Shown piece after piece: positions 34,271 through 46,165 of a stretch of DNA of 64,000 bases (position 1 is its first letter; each line of letters starts with the position of its first letter). The position numbers and the translations under genes are program-made. Source of the stretch: Herpomyces periplanetae (lineage: Eukaryota > Ascomycota > Laboulbeniomycetes > Herpomycetales > Herpomycetaceae); NCBI GenBank assembly GCA_009733715.1, contig WMKJ01000026.1:1-64000 (forward strand). Reading direction: 5' to 3'. The notes under the pieces were generated by a model. That model was given only the letters and a program-made list of their open reading frames with translations. It had not been told where the DNA came from and did not search any database.

Positions 34271-35307
34271 ATGAATCCTCGATGCTCCTTTTCATCCATG
34301 CCTTCACGAAACTTCAAAAATTTGAGTCTGGACATTTCATTCAGCTCCAAAATTCATCCTAATTCTGCTACCTCAAAATTTGGTGGTATCAGACGTATTT
34401 TTTCAGATTCCGGCGAACCTATATCCTATCAAACCCCCGACCCTCATTTTCCCGTTGAATCTCACACTTTAAGTCGCTCTCATTCAACCATGAATCTTGA
34501 CGGTAAGTTTTGCCTACCTTGCCAATTCCAAGATTTTCAACTCATCTAGTTACCCACTAACTCATTTCTATACTACTAGATTTCAATTCTTTTCCTCTAC
34601 CCAGACATCAAGTTGAACAAAACTCAATGATTGATAATATGATGTATCTCAATAATCCCGTTTCTCACTTTTACAATCCTAGCCCTACACCTGCCATGGA
34701 AGTTCCAGGTGTTCCTCCAATTGATTTTTTTACCAGTTTAAACACGTCAACGTCCCCTCCTACAAGCTCCGATACGGAATCACCACGGTCATTCGATGAT
34801 TCAACCATTAAAGCTAACTGTTTCGGAACATCGCCAGCATTAAGTTGTGAAGATGAAAATTTTATCAGTTCTTCCGATACTTTCCCCAACTTTGACGATA
34901 GCCAACATAATCTTCATGCTCACCAAAATTTGTTCGACAAACCGTCCTTGCCATCCGGTAAGAATGATTCAACTACATCAATGATAACTAGGAATACACT
35001 GGAATTAAATTCTTTGGAGGCTTGTAAGTCTTTGTACTTATCATTGGATCAACCCAGCTCAGCTAGACACACACCGGGGAATCCTTTTAAACCCCGTCGT
35101 CGTCGTAGTACTTTGCCCCCTATTGAGGTGGATCCTGATGATAAAGTAGCCTTGAAACGAGCAAGAAATACACTAGCCGCTCGAGAGTCTAGACAACGCA
35201 AATTGAACCATTTGAAATTTTTAGAAACGAGGATTGCTGAATTGGAAGCGGAAAACTTTCGTTGGAAGAGTCTTGCTACGCAAAACGGGTTTGCTGGGTT
35301 AGTCTAG
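34271..35307 (+). CDS. Gcn4/CpcA-like bZIP transcription factor
   Basis: Two exons, 34271-34502 and 34580-35307, give 319 residues. The intron is 77 nt (GTAAGT, ACTAG, phase 1). The C-terminus holds LPPIEVDPDDKVALKRARN followed by TLAARESRQRKLNHLKFLE, a basic region with the N-x-x-A-A-x-x-S/C-R core, and then a short leucine zipper ending at WKSLATQNG. The LPPI and DP-D lead-in and the short zipper are typical of Gcn4/CpcA, the regulator of amino-acid biosynthesis genes. The remaining protein is Ser/Thr/Pro-rich with an acidic patch (PNFDDSQ) that could be an activation domain. The start at 34271 is the first ATG in frame. Upstream ORFs precede it. Confidence 0.88.
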
Positions 35308-37781
35308 CCCGGACAATCCCATTTTTATTGCCGTTATTTTAACTCAATAGCTCACGTCTGTTTGAGTTTGTGCTATCATCATCTGAAAATATGCATTTGA
35401 TTTTGATTAAACAGTTTACTCTCATATTTTTTTTACTTATTTACTCGAGCAAAGGTTTATCCGTCCACTTACGTTACTTCAGATCTTATTGAAATTATCC
35501 ACCTATTTTTTTGTTTTGTTGGTATGGTGTGCGAATATCCATTTAATGTAATTGTGTCGTTTTTTGCTGAAAGGCGTTGGATTAAAAGAAAAATTTGGCT
35601 CGGTTGATTTTATCGTCTATGCGTTTCACAAAGCCCTTTACCGTCTGGATACCGTGTTTCTTGAACTTCACTCTTGTCAACGTCTGGCCGAGTCTAAACG
35701 TTGATGAAAATTTGTTTCTTAGCCCTTCCCCTTTTGTATATTTATCTTGATTAGCAAAATTTACTCGATTAACTGCTAAATATGCTGATGCTACATACCA
35801 CAAGGTATACACATGGTGCATACGCAGGTGTAGAATAAGTATAAGCGCAGGTTGTGACCCACAGAGTTGGATAATCGAATTTATTCACTACCTGAAACGG
35901 GCCAAGCATGATCACTCATTCGCGTACGACCGCGTGAATAACAGACTACATTCGCTTTGAATACTAGCTGACAACATTTAGAGAAAATATGTAACTCTAA
36001 TTAACGGAGTGACGTGGGATTTACGGTTAGCCTGGCATGAATAAACAGTCAGGTAATGGTGTTGGTTTAGCATGGTATGGCATGACACGCTACGGCTACG
36101 GTATGGCATAATCAGGTTGTCAATTAATTTAACCGAATAATGTTGTACGGTAGTTGCAGGAAGGATGGAAGGTTGGTAGAGCGGATAGATTGTTTTAACA
36201 TTTTGATGTTCCTTGGTAATTACGTGTAAATTACAAGATACCCTCGATACAGCCCACACAGGTTCATTTACCCGAAACACAACCGGGATATACAATGCAA
36301 TGGTAGAAAGTACGGTGCTATAGCAAAGCCTGAACGGGCCAAAGAAGAACAAGCTTAATAAATTTCCCAAGCGTGAATTGACGTTCCTGAGAACCTGAAA
36401 GTCCAAAATTTTCAAATCTTCCTTCTAGTTCCTCCTCCCCCTTAGATCACGAGACCACAAACTCCTCCCACTTGCTTGGTAATCAGCACCTACAGCCATC
36501 GAGTTCAGTCGCATTCTCGACTCTTCACACCACCCGCCCCAGTATTCCAACAGTAAATTGACAGGATCACGTGTTCGCCCTGAGCTTGGAGCAGTGCACA
36601 ATCACGTGCTGAGATGGGGTACGGGCACGGGCACGGGCGTAAGCACAGCCGCATCCACAGCCGCAGGTGCTAGTCCCCCTCTCTGTCACTTCTTCCTTCA
36701 CCGTTAATGTTCGCGGGACCAAATCCAATAATCTTTGATTCAGGTTCACTTAATTATTACCAATTTTTCCCTTTATCAATCATATAATCATCTCCCCTAC
36801 AAATTCCCGCTAGCTAATCTTCCCTCCTGTCAGTTTCCCCCAACAACTCCCCTACTGCACCGCCACCTCGCCGCCTCTTCACAACCAATCCTCTATCACG
36901 TGATATATTTCTTCCAAACAAGCCACAACCCACTAGTTGGTATATTAACCGAACATTTTAGTGTGTGTGAATTTTCTTCGTGATCCTCTTCATTTTTCCT
37001 CTTTATTCCTCAGTTTACCATTTCCCTTTCTCATTTTCGTATCAACATTCCTTCTCTTGTTCTAACTCACTTCAATCGCTTAATTATTAAACCTTTTCTT
37101 TTTCCGTTTCCATTTACATCCTTTACCCCTTCAATTCTTCAATCTTTTCCCATTTATCCACCCTCACCCTACCATCTTTAACTATCCTTTAAATTTTACC
37201 GCGTCATCTTCCATCCACTTAATCATGGAACACATCCACCCTAACCCTTTTCGTTAATCTTTAATATATTATTACTACCCAATCATTCTCGTACCTGTTT
37301 TACTCAAATCACCGCTTCACTATCACATTTACCCTACTTCTACTTCGCCTCCTTCTCTAGCTTCCTCCATTACATAATCCAACTTGACTTGGTTCTAAGA
37401 GTATGGAAGTATACTGGCTACCCATCTCACCGTCGTCGCCGACTCTCTCCCCATATAATCCTTCAATTCGCTCTTTTTCTCGTTAGTATTTCCCAATCGT
37501 GACCATTTAAATATCCAAAATAAGAAATTCCCTTTCCTATCCGGTGCCTCACTAGTTTTGTCAACCTTACTCTCTATCAAACTTTCCAGTACTCAATCTA
37601 ATGACTCGTGAACGTATGTTCATTCTATTTACTCAATCGCCCTGCATAATTTATCCCCTTCGCTACCATGTGTGTAAATATCTTTCTAGGTTATCCTCAC
37701 TAACCTTCCTTACCATAAAGCCACCTTATAATACTTCTGCGTCACAACTTGTGAACCTATTTGTCTACGTATCAAGTTACC
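35308..37781. other. Intergenic region between bZIP and TFIIH p34
   Basis: About 2.5 kb without a supported gene. CACGTG occurs at 36568, 36603 and 36897. From about 36700 the plus strand is strongly C+T-rich up to the p34 start. No other structure seen. Confidence 0.6.
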
Positions 37782-39278
37782 ATGCCCCTCAATCCTGGGT
37801 TATCGAGTGCATCTCGGTCAAATCAGTTCACGGATTTTGTTCCCCCGTCATTACTTCTCATTGTTCTAGATTTGAATCCTTGTGCTTGGCTTTCCTTACA
37901 TCAACAAGAAAAACTTTCTTTAACCGAATTTATTGCCTGCTTACTAGTCTTCATCAATGCCCATTTAGCCTTCAGCAACCAAAATAAAGTTGCCGTCGTC
38001 GGCTGCAACTCTCTCTGTGCTCAATGGTTATATCCTGATCCTGAAATTTACGATGAGACAAGCGACGTAGAAGAAGATATCGCTGAAGCTGAATTAAATA
38101 GTTCCACGCTCCATAGCCCTACAAATGACCCTCCCACAAAGGATGCCGATGGTGACGAAATTTTAACTGAACCATCTCATCAGCGCGCCGACCCCTCTGA
38201 ATCCTCCACTCACGCTCCTTCTGCTAGTATGTATCCTCCATTTCTCGACGTTCATAACGTTCTACTGCGCAATCTTCGCAAACTTGCCCGCCAATTGAAA
38301 GTGTGTGAACTTTACCAGGACAAAAAACTCCTTGATGAAATCGATCCCATCCCTCCTTTAGATGCCGGAGCTTCTCTTCTCGCCGGTGCCCTTTCAATGG
38401 CTCTCGCTTACATTTCTAAACAAGCCTTGCTACAGCCTCCCGTAAATGATATCTCGCTAACTCTAGCCAATTCAACACCTGGCTCCTCAAACAACTTAAT
38501 CCCGAGTGCTTCCTACTTCATGAAACCTCCAATAACTTCTCAACTTACCACCACCAACTTTAATTCCACTAATTACAGTGCTAATCTTAACGTACCATCT
38601 TCCCTCAAATCAACTACTGCCGCTTTGTTCGGAAATATGGCCGATGCATGTACCCCACAGAATTTAAGTTCGCGAATTCTCGTTGTATCGGTTTCGGGTG
38701 ATTTATCCTCTCAGTACGTGCCAATAATGAACAGCATTTTTGCCGCCCAACGTCATAGCATTCCCATTGATGTTTTTAAACTGTACGGAGACACCTTATT
38801 ACTACAGCAAGCTTCCGATGCAACGGGCGGGGTATTCCTTGCTCCCGATAAACAATTTGACGACGCTCAAGCCGACAGTTACGTTTACTCGCCAAGTTCA
38901 ATCCTACAATTTCTCATGATGACTTTTCTTCCGTCCCCCATAACGCGTTTAAATCTTGTATTGCCCACTACATCAGAAGTCGATTTTCGCACAGCCTGTT
39001 TCTGTCATCAGAAGGTTCTGGACATGGGTTGGGTTTGCTCAATTTGCCTTAGTATATTCTGTGAAATCCCACCCAATAATACCTGTATCACATGCGGTCA
39101 AAAACTGCGCTTGGTCCGATCATCCCTGTCTGTGCCAGAGTCTGTACTTGCGGCTTCATTATCAAGTGAACCTTCAAGTTCACATGCCACCGGTTCTTCA
39201 TCAACTTCCAAGTTAAAACGAAAACGACCCGTGACCCCCTCATCATCTCAAACGAAGGAATCGTCTGCCACATTGTAG
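37782..39278 (+). CDS. TFB4: TFIIH core subunit p34 (Tfb4 / GTF2H3)
   Basis: A single exon gives 498 residues. The N-terminus has the von Willebrand-like fold of p34 (PPSLLLIVLDLNPCAWLSL, LTEFIACLLVFINAHLAF, NKVAVVGCNS). Later strands are RILVVSVSGDLSSQY, IPIDVFKLYGDTLLLQQASD and GGVFLAP. The C-terminal C4 zinc module is CFCHQKVLDMGWVCSICLS followed by CEIPPNNTCITCG. p34 is part of the TFIIH core used in RNA polymerase II initiation and nucleotide excision repair. The protein is longer than human p34 (about 308) because of an acidic Ser-rich insert after LYPDPEIYDE, a second insert before the RILVVSVSG strand, and a basic Ser-rich tail. The start is the first ATG. The frame is open seven codons upstream from TTG only. 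Confidence 0.92.
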   Translation: MPLNPGLSSASRSNQFTDFVPPSLLLIVLDLNPCAWLSLHQQEKLSLTEFIACLLVFINAHLAFSNQNKVAVVGCNSLCAQWLYPDPEIYDETSDVEEDIAEAELNSSTLHSPTNDPPTKDADGDEILTEPSHQRADPSESSTHAPSASMYPPFLDVHNVLLRNLRKLARQLKVCELYQDKKLLDEIDPIPPLDAGASLLAGALSMALAYISKQALLQPPVNDISLTLANSTPGSSNNLIPSASYFMKPPITSQLTTTNFNSTNYSANLNVPSSLKSTTAALFGNMADACTPQNLSSRILVVSVSGDLSSQYVPIMNSIFAAQRHSIPIDVFKLYGDTLLLQQASDATGGVFLAPDKQFDDAQADSYVYSPSSILQFLMMTFLPSPITRLNLVLPTTSEVDFRTACFCHQKVLDMGWVCSICLSIFCEIPPNNTCITCGQKLRLVRSSLSVPESVLAASLSSEPSSSHATGSSSTSKLKRKRPVTPSSSQTKESSATL

Positions 39279-39510
39279 AATGTCGGCTATCCTCGTCCGC
39301 CTGTATACACCCATTCAGCCAAACTATTGCGCCTATCCACCGCGCTTTTCCCCATAAATTTGATTGTTTAATTTCATTGGATAACCTCCACTATAAAAAT
39401 ACTCGTAGGGTTTGGATTAAATTGGGTACATAACAAAATCTAATAATGAACAAACGGTATGTTTACATTTATTAGGGAAATCGACAAGTGAACAATATGA
39501 TACACTAGGA

Positions 39511-41382
39511 TTAACGTTTGCGCGATAAACGAATCGGTCGGCCCCCTTGTGCAATAGAACCACCTCCCTGATTTCGCGACATGGCACAAATTGGCTCACT
39601 TTCATTACTGTGCATAGACGCGAGCGCAAAGGAATTAGTATTGTGAGCAAAATATAGATGAGCGTAGTCCTTGTCTTTACGGACGCCCAATATACCAATG
39701 GCACCCTCAGAGCAGCTCTTAAGAACGCTAGGATGGCACATAAACTCAGTTTCTACGACGGATCGAATTATATCGTCTCCGTCAGTCTCCTCAAATCCAC
39801 CCCCTTTGGACTTTTTCACACCGTAGAATAAACGTTCCGCACACATAGCAGCCGTCATTGTAGTGGCCATATGTTCTCCAGTACCACTTGTGACGACAGC
39901 TACACATAGCTTGCTTTTGTCGTCGACGTCAACTGGGTGAACGGCACATCCGACCCCGTTTAAAGCTGCTGGTCCTACTCGGCCCCGATATTTCATGCCT
40001 ATACCACCCGATGAGGAACCGCAGGCAATATTTCCATAGCAGTCTACAGCAATAGCTCCCACTGTGTCGGTGATGTTATCGATGTTGAGTACACTATCCT
40101 CATAATCACCCAGAGATTTTGAGCGACCAAATCGCGGCGAGTACATATCTGAGATCACCCTAGGAGTATCAGTTGAGACAGATTTATCGGCTAAAGTGTA
40201 GTTTGGTTCATTTGTAGGGGTATAATCGGAATAATCGTGTATCCGAACTTGCTCCGAACAAGGTATATAATTTTCCTCAGATGAACCGTCTCGCCAGTAT
40301 TTTTGGTGTATGCCTCGAAGTGACTCTTGAAGGTGATTAAGCCGAAAGTGATACTTTTTGGAGTTTCGCTCAACATAATCATTATCATTTGGTGAGAAAA
40401 CTGAACTGGAAGCTTGGCCATCAGACGCCATTGAACGTTTTGAAGCATTTCGAGTTTTAAGAACTTGAGAATAAAAATTGGAAGCTGGCTGAGTTTCTAC
40501 GGAACGAGTAAGCCAGAATCTATCGTTAGGGTCAGAATAACTTTGTTCAACACCTTCGGATGAAAGAGTAGAATTTTCGTTTTTTGCGATTCGACCGGGT
40601 CGGTCGCATTGAGAATGAAGAAAATCGTGTCCGCGAATGTGAAATGGGGACCATGAATCGCGATTCATTTCGCCAGTCTTATCGGATACTTGCGTACGAG
40701 ATTTCCTTTCCACACGCTCAAGGTCAGCTTTCCAGCGTGTCCACCGTTCAAGAGAACCCGGGGACACCATTGCTTCATGAGGTAGTATTGGGACACCCAG
40801 TTCAGAGGCAAAATCGGTAGCGCCTTGACCGACCAATAGGTTTGGTGGAACACGACGCAGAGATAGTTGTTTGGTGCTATGGTTGAGTATAAGTCGAGCC
40901 AGCGAAATGGGATTCTTGATATCTGATAACGGGAAGAAATGGGAATGGTAAGTTATGTGCGCCCACTGGAGTTTGTAAGTGAGAGGGATGGGGGTAAAAA
41001 CGTACGAGATACAGCGCCAACGCCACCGCTCCGACTGTAGTGATCGACTATACAGGCGTCGCATTCGACCACGCCATCCATGGCGAGGTTACTGCCGTAG
41101 CCGGCGTTAGTGATGGACCGGTCTTCGAGGATTCGAACGGCGGTCTCGACAGCGTCGACCGCGGTGCCACCGACACGAAGTAACGCCATGGCCGTTTTTG
41201 CCGAACTGTATAGCATGTACATGGTTAGCTAAGTATACAAATGACGAGCAATTGATATCAACTTACTCATTACAAGCGGCAAGGTGAGTGTGTTCATTTT
41301 GAAAGCTGTGAAAACCGGCACCAGCGTGAACAAAAATGGCGCTTATATTATTTCCCTTTGATTCCCGTTGCCTCCCGAACAT
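39511..41382 (-). CDS. Threonine aspartase (taspase-1-like, N-terminal nucleophile hydrolase)
   Basis: Three exons give 575 residues: 41382-41267, 41205-41006 and 40922-39511 (phases 2, 1). Family signatures run in order: FVHAGAGFHS, GGTAVDAVETAVRILED, TNAGYGSNLAMDGVVECDA, GGVGAVSHIKNPISLA, then the nucleophile site DTVGAIAVD with the catalytic threonine, GRVGPAALNGVGCAV, and TSGTGEHMATTMTA. The enzyme is made as a proenzyme and cleaves itself before that threonine. In animals taspase-1 cuts MLL and TFIIA, while fungal targets are not known to me. About 200 Ser/Asn-rich residues separate the IPPN-type segment from the nucleophile, much more than in the human enzyme. A plain asparaginase-like hydrolase is the alternative. 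Confidence 0.88.
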
Positions 41383-42683
41383 TCCGTTCAATACAGCCAG
41401 CTTTAGAGCGTATTTGTTAGGTAGTAATGCCGTAGGGATCAAAATTTCAGGTTATCATACAAACGCAGAAGGGTCAATTGAAGTAATAGGATAGGAATAG
41501 GTAGTATGAATATGGTAGAACGTGAATAAGTGTATGGTAGAGTAGATGTATATTGAAAAATGTTATTTTAGGCGTGGCAGTAGGATTAAAATATATCACA
41601 GAGTGTGTAGGATATCAAAGAAAGACATGATTTTGCGTATAAGTTATAACTATGGTATAGAAGATAATAGATAAGAGAATGTGGGGGAATGGGGGTAGGA
41701 TGAGATGAGATTTGGGGGAGGGGGAATTAAAGAGGTGAAAATGAGGAGATGAATAAATTAAAAGAAACAATAGCACTCTGAGAAAAGGGAGGCCATACCG
41801 ACGGAGTAGTGTACAGATAGGATAAATAGTAGCATGAAACGGTAAGTTAGGTAAACTGGATGGGGAGGGAGTGACAACGGTAAGGACAATGGAAGGAGTA
41901 ATGAGAGAAGATACAGTAAACTAGACAAATGAATCACAAGTGGAGTAACTGCAAGCATTAGAGGGAGCACGAGGAGTACGAGCAAAAGAATTTAATGAAC
42001 GCAACAGAATTGACTAATTCAAGAGCCGCATACAGTCACGCAAACCAAAGGAAAACGATTTACGGAAACTTACACCCGAGCAGCAAACTTCCGCATCGGG
42101 TAAACTGATTATCTCAACATTCTAGAAAGTTTAAAAAAAGCTTCTAGAACACATTGCGAAGGCGCGGTGGAACCACGGGGTGTCAGCCCTACTCAGCCCT
42201 ATGGCGCGACTTGACAATCACGTGAATTCCTCGCCAAGTTTATTTGGCCAACTTTTCGTTAGTTTTTAATTTTGCTTCTCTTTTTTGTATCGTGGGCCCG
42301 TTACCTGATGTTCTCTTTACGCGTGAAGTTCAGGTGATTAGTTAACTTGGATTAGTTGTTGTTACGTCAATGTTTATCAATTCACTTTAGTCCGTTTATT
42401 AAACTTTGGGGATCACCATTGATTGTTCAATTGATAGACTTATTTTCGCGCGTAGGAGACGTGTAATTTTTGAATTATAACCTTGCACTTAACTGATTCG
42501 TACGGTTTGGTAAAAGTGTATATTAGATATTCACGTTAATCGTGATAGTGAAGCGTTTGTTTGGAAACATTTGACCCCTTTGAAGGTTTCCTATAAACTA
42601 CGCGCGATTCATACATTTTTTTTGCAGGGGGGGTTTTACTACCACCACTACCACTACTACTTTTTACATTCACCACCATCAAT
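41383..42683. other. Divergent region between the aspartase and Arp3
   Basis: About 1.3 kb between two divergent starts. The half next to the aspartase is purine-rich on the plus strand, so pyrimidine-rich on that gene's coding strand. Near 42184-42224 lies the motif cluster listed separately. No gene seen. Confidence 0.65.
42185..42224. promoter_or_regulatory. Two AGCCCTA boxes plus CACGTG upstream of Arp3
   Basis: AGCCCTA occurs at 42185-42191 and 42195-42201 (10-bp offset). CACGTG follows at 42219-42224, about 460 bp upstream of the Arp3 start. Tbf1-type (ARCCCTA) and Cbf1-type (CACGTG) sites co-occur in some fungal promoters. Function here is inferred. Confidence 0.5.
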
Positions 42684-44372
42684 ATGGCATTCCAGGCTCC
42701 TGCTGTTGTCATGGATAAGTACGGACGCTTTCGCCCTACCTTTAAAGTTTTCGTTTCGTTGGTCGTACTGTATTAATGCGTTTGTTTAACGGCTAATTTA
42801 CACTTTATAGTGGCACGGGTTATTCGAAGCTAGGTTAGCTACTGGTGGTGTCGTAGCTCTTTTTACGTGTATACCACTGTATCGATTTGTCCAGTTAACG
42901 GTTAAACTAGGATTTGCTGGAAATGACGCACCATCCTTCGTGTTTCCAACTTGTATCGCTACGCGAAGTTTGGGCGGCGGTGCCGGTTCGGGACCTGGTC
43001 GACCCGCCGTCGCCAATAAGCCTACATTTCTCGGTGGTAGCGGTGGTGGAACTAATAACCACGTCACTAGTAAACGTGGTGCTGACGACCTTGACTTTTT
43101 CATCGGCGACGCTGCACTAGCCGCTACTACAGGTCCCGGTACTTCTTTTCTCCTTTCCACTTTATCGCAATCCAAGATTTGCTCGTACGTTATACCTTAC
43201 CTAACCATTTTATTAACGTTTTCTCTTACCAGGTTACGAATTACACTATCCCATGCGACATGGACAAGTTGAAAATTGGGATTTAATGGAACGATTTTGG
43301 GCAAATTCCATCTTTAAATACCTTCGTGTTGACCCTGCCGACCATTACTTTTTGTTAACTGAACCACCACTAAATCCACCGGAGAACCGAGAAAACACGG
43401 CAGAAATTATGTTTGAATCATTTAATTGTGCCGGTTTATATATTGCAGTTCAAGCCGTCCTTGCATTAGCAGCATCGTGGACATCTTCCAAGGTTCACGA
43501 TCGCTCGTTGACAGGTACTGTAATTGATTCAGGTGAAGGAGTTACGCACGTTATACCAGTTGCCGAGGGATATGTCATCGGATCGTCAATTAAGAGTATA
43601 CCAATTGCAGGACGTGATATCACTTACTTTGTGCAATCATTACTGCGAAATCGAGGGGAAGCCGATAGCAGCCTTAAGGTAGCAGAAAAAATTAAGGAAG
43701 AGTACTGCTACGTATGCCCAGATATTGTCAAGGAATTTGCACGATTTGACCGGGAACCTGATCGGTTTTGTAAATATAATATCACTTATCCTAACGGAAA
43801 ATCAGCCGTGATAGATGTTGGTTACGAAAGGTTTCTTGCACCCGAGATATTTTTTAATCCGGAAATTTATTCGAGTGAATTTCTCATGCCGCTCCCCAAC
43901 ATGGTCGACTCGGTAATTCAGTCTAGTCCTATTGACGTACGACGGGGTTTATATAAGAATATTGTATTATCGGGAGGATCTACATTATACAAGGATTTTG
44001 GCCGTAGATTACAGCGGGACATTAAACACTTAGTTGACGCTCGAATTAAAGCATCAGAGGAACGCAGTGGTGGAGCGAAAAGTGGAGGTCTCGAGGTACA
44101 AGTGGTCACGCACAAGCGACAGAGGCACGGGCCGTGGTTTGGAGGCAGTTTATTAGGACAAACGCCAGAGTTCCGAAGTTATTGTCACACTAAGCAAGGT
44201 AAGTGTTAGGGCTAAGTAGTATGTATGGTGGCTATCAGTTAGAGTATGGAGTTGCGTAATCTTAGCGAGATCAGCGCCAGCTAATACGATATTTTGGACA
44301 ACAGAGTATCAGGAGATTGGGCCATCTATTGTTCGACGATTCGCATTGCTTGGGGGCCCGGGCAGTACATGA
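42684..44372 (+). CDS. ARP3: Actin-related protein 3 (Arp2/3 complex)
   Basis: Five exons give 439 residues: 42684-42718, 42811-42833, 42911-43138, 43233-44198 and 44305-44372 (phases 2, 1, 1, 1). Arp3 signatures are the actin phosphate-loop start [101 protein letters not shown], and the C-terminal [20 protein letters not shown]. Arp3 pairs with Arp2 to nucleate branched actin filaments at endocytic sites. Exon 1 is 35 nt and exon 2 only 23 nt. A glycine-rich insert (about 25 residues) follows LGGGAGSG. Confidence 0.96.
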
Positions 44373-44687
44373 ATTAAGGGAATCCGCGTGTAAGAGGCGA
44401 GTTTATTTACCGAATCTTGCACGTTTTATACCCACGGACGAGAATTCGGGTAATCCGTAGACTCGATTTCGTCGGGCATGATAATTTTTCACACGTTTTT
44501 TACGCTGCCATTATAAACCTTGTTTCATTGAGCATAGTATTCTTTGCCGGATTTTACGGTGAATATTCAAGCCACTCTTTCGCTTAACTGTTTATGGTTC
44601 ACGATTCAGTTCAGACTTGATTTCCTATTCGCTTAAGCTTATTGAGCGGCAGACAAGTTGACAGGTGACGGACGGTATTGTGTTGAA
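44373..44687. other. Short intergenic region
   Basis: About 315 bp between the Arp3 stop and the next start on the same strand. Nothing notable was seen. Confidence 0.6.
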
Positions 44688-45604
44688 ATGGGCCTCGCAG
44701 AAATACGTCAGGAACGCGAAATTCTTCAGTCAATTTATCCCGAAGAAATCGAGGGTAAGTGTGAGCGTAAATAGATAAGGAGGGTAGAATGATGAAAAGT
44801 ATAATGAGATTTGTGGGTGCGATACTTGTACATGGTATGGGAAATGGCATACTGACGGTCATGGGTTTGCGCGGATACAATCAGTTCGCGCGCATTTATT
44901 TGTTTAGTGCTCGATGATCTCAAGTTTCGCATGTCGATTACACTGGACGATAATGTGGTTAATTATGGCAAAGGAACGGATGAAGTATCAGATATATGTA
45001 TGCATGCATGAAGTTTAATAGGCTGACGGTTGAGTATATTGCATCGTAAACCAAGGAAAGGGAGAGAATAGGCTAACGTATATTATGCTTTGGTGGTAAA
45101 GATGCACTGGATGTTACAATAAGCCTTACAGAGGCTTATCCTGATGAAGCACCGGTGGTGGAAATCAATCCTGTATCATCGGCGTTTGAGTCGGCGTATT
45201 TATCAGCGGATGAGGATATTGAGAGTTTGCTTGATACAGTTAATAGGATTGCGCAGGAGAATCTGAAGGATCAAATGATATTTACGTTGATTACGACGTT
45301 GAAGGAGCATGTGGAGAATTTGATTACGGATAGACAGCTAGCGGAAGCAGCCCGACGAAAGTTGGAATTAATGCACGCAGAGGAAGCGGAAAATGAAAAG
45401 TTCAGTGGACAGCCTGTAACTAAGGCAAGTTTTATGGAATGGCGAGAGAAGTTTCGTAGTGAAATGGAGCGGATAAAGAAGCAAAAGATGGAAGAAGCGC
45501 TTTTACTCGAAGCAAAGAGTAGGAAGAATGTCAGCAAGGACGACACCAAGTTAACAGGTCGTCAGCTTTGGGAGAGAGGACTTGCGGTACGTGGAGAAGA
45601 GTGA
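44688..45604 (+). CDS. RWD-domain protein (RWDD1 / Gir2-like)
   Basis: Three exons give 219 residues: 44688-44754, 44908-44997 and 45102-45604 (phases 1, 1). The N-terminal RWD domain starts IRQERGEILQSIYPEE-like (actual: EIRQEREILQSIYPEEIE) and includes the motif ISLTEAYPDEAPVVEI. A helical, Lys/Glu-rich C-terminus follows, with VTKASFMEWREKF and ending KLTGRQLWERGLA. This order matches RWDD1/DFRP2 and yeast Gir2, which bind the translation GTPase Drg2/Rbg2 and link to Gcn1. The second donor (GTATGC at 44998) was chosen because it restores the YPDE-containing frame. The alternative GTTAATT site at 44958 is less likely. Confidence 0.85.
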
Positions 45605-46165
45605 CGGGCGAACAGGGTAGCTGTGATAGCGTGGGCGTGGGTATGAACTTAAGCCTGATCTTGAGTGCAAGTCAATAATTTGAGAATGATGTAGGTAGTT
45701 TTCGGAAAAGCAAGCATTAAATTTACAATTTATCGTTAGTAAGCTTGTGGCATAAAGTAAATAAGATAAACCGAATTACAGTAAAAGCCATGCGCTACAC
45801 AAAAGGGCATACGAGAGACCTGAATGTAACATTTGGGGATCCATTTTGGTAGAGGAGAAAACGTTTTCCGGGCGCTTTTCTTCCCAAAAAATCGTTTCGC
45901 CAAAGTCGCCGCATCACTACCCGCACCTCCATCGCCCACTCCCCGCACCCCCCTAACTGCGCTTAGTAATGAGATTGGAGCTCCAGCACGTGCACGGTCA
46001 CGGGGAAAGCGGGAGGCGGCCAAATTTCGAGTTTGACGAAAACTACGAATTGATGAAGTCAGTTGTTAAGTTAAAAATTAAATGATAAGGGAAAGAAAGA
46101 TTGAAAAGTGTATTAATATATATTTATAAAGGTTGTTTAAAGGATTAACGGGTGCAATAGACACA
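45605..46165. other. Intergenic region with GC-rich patch
   Basis: A C-rich stretch at about 45895-45960 and a CACGTG at 45987 lie about 180 bp upstream of the Sgt2 start. No gene supported, although an upstream non-coding or short 5' exon cannot be excluded. Confidence 0.55.
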
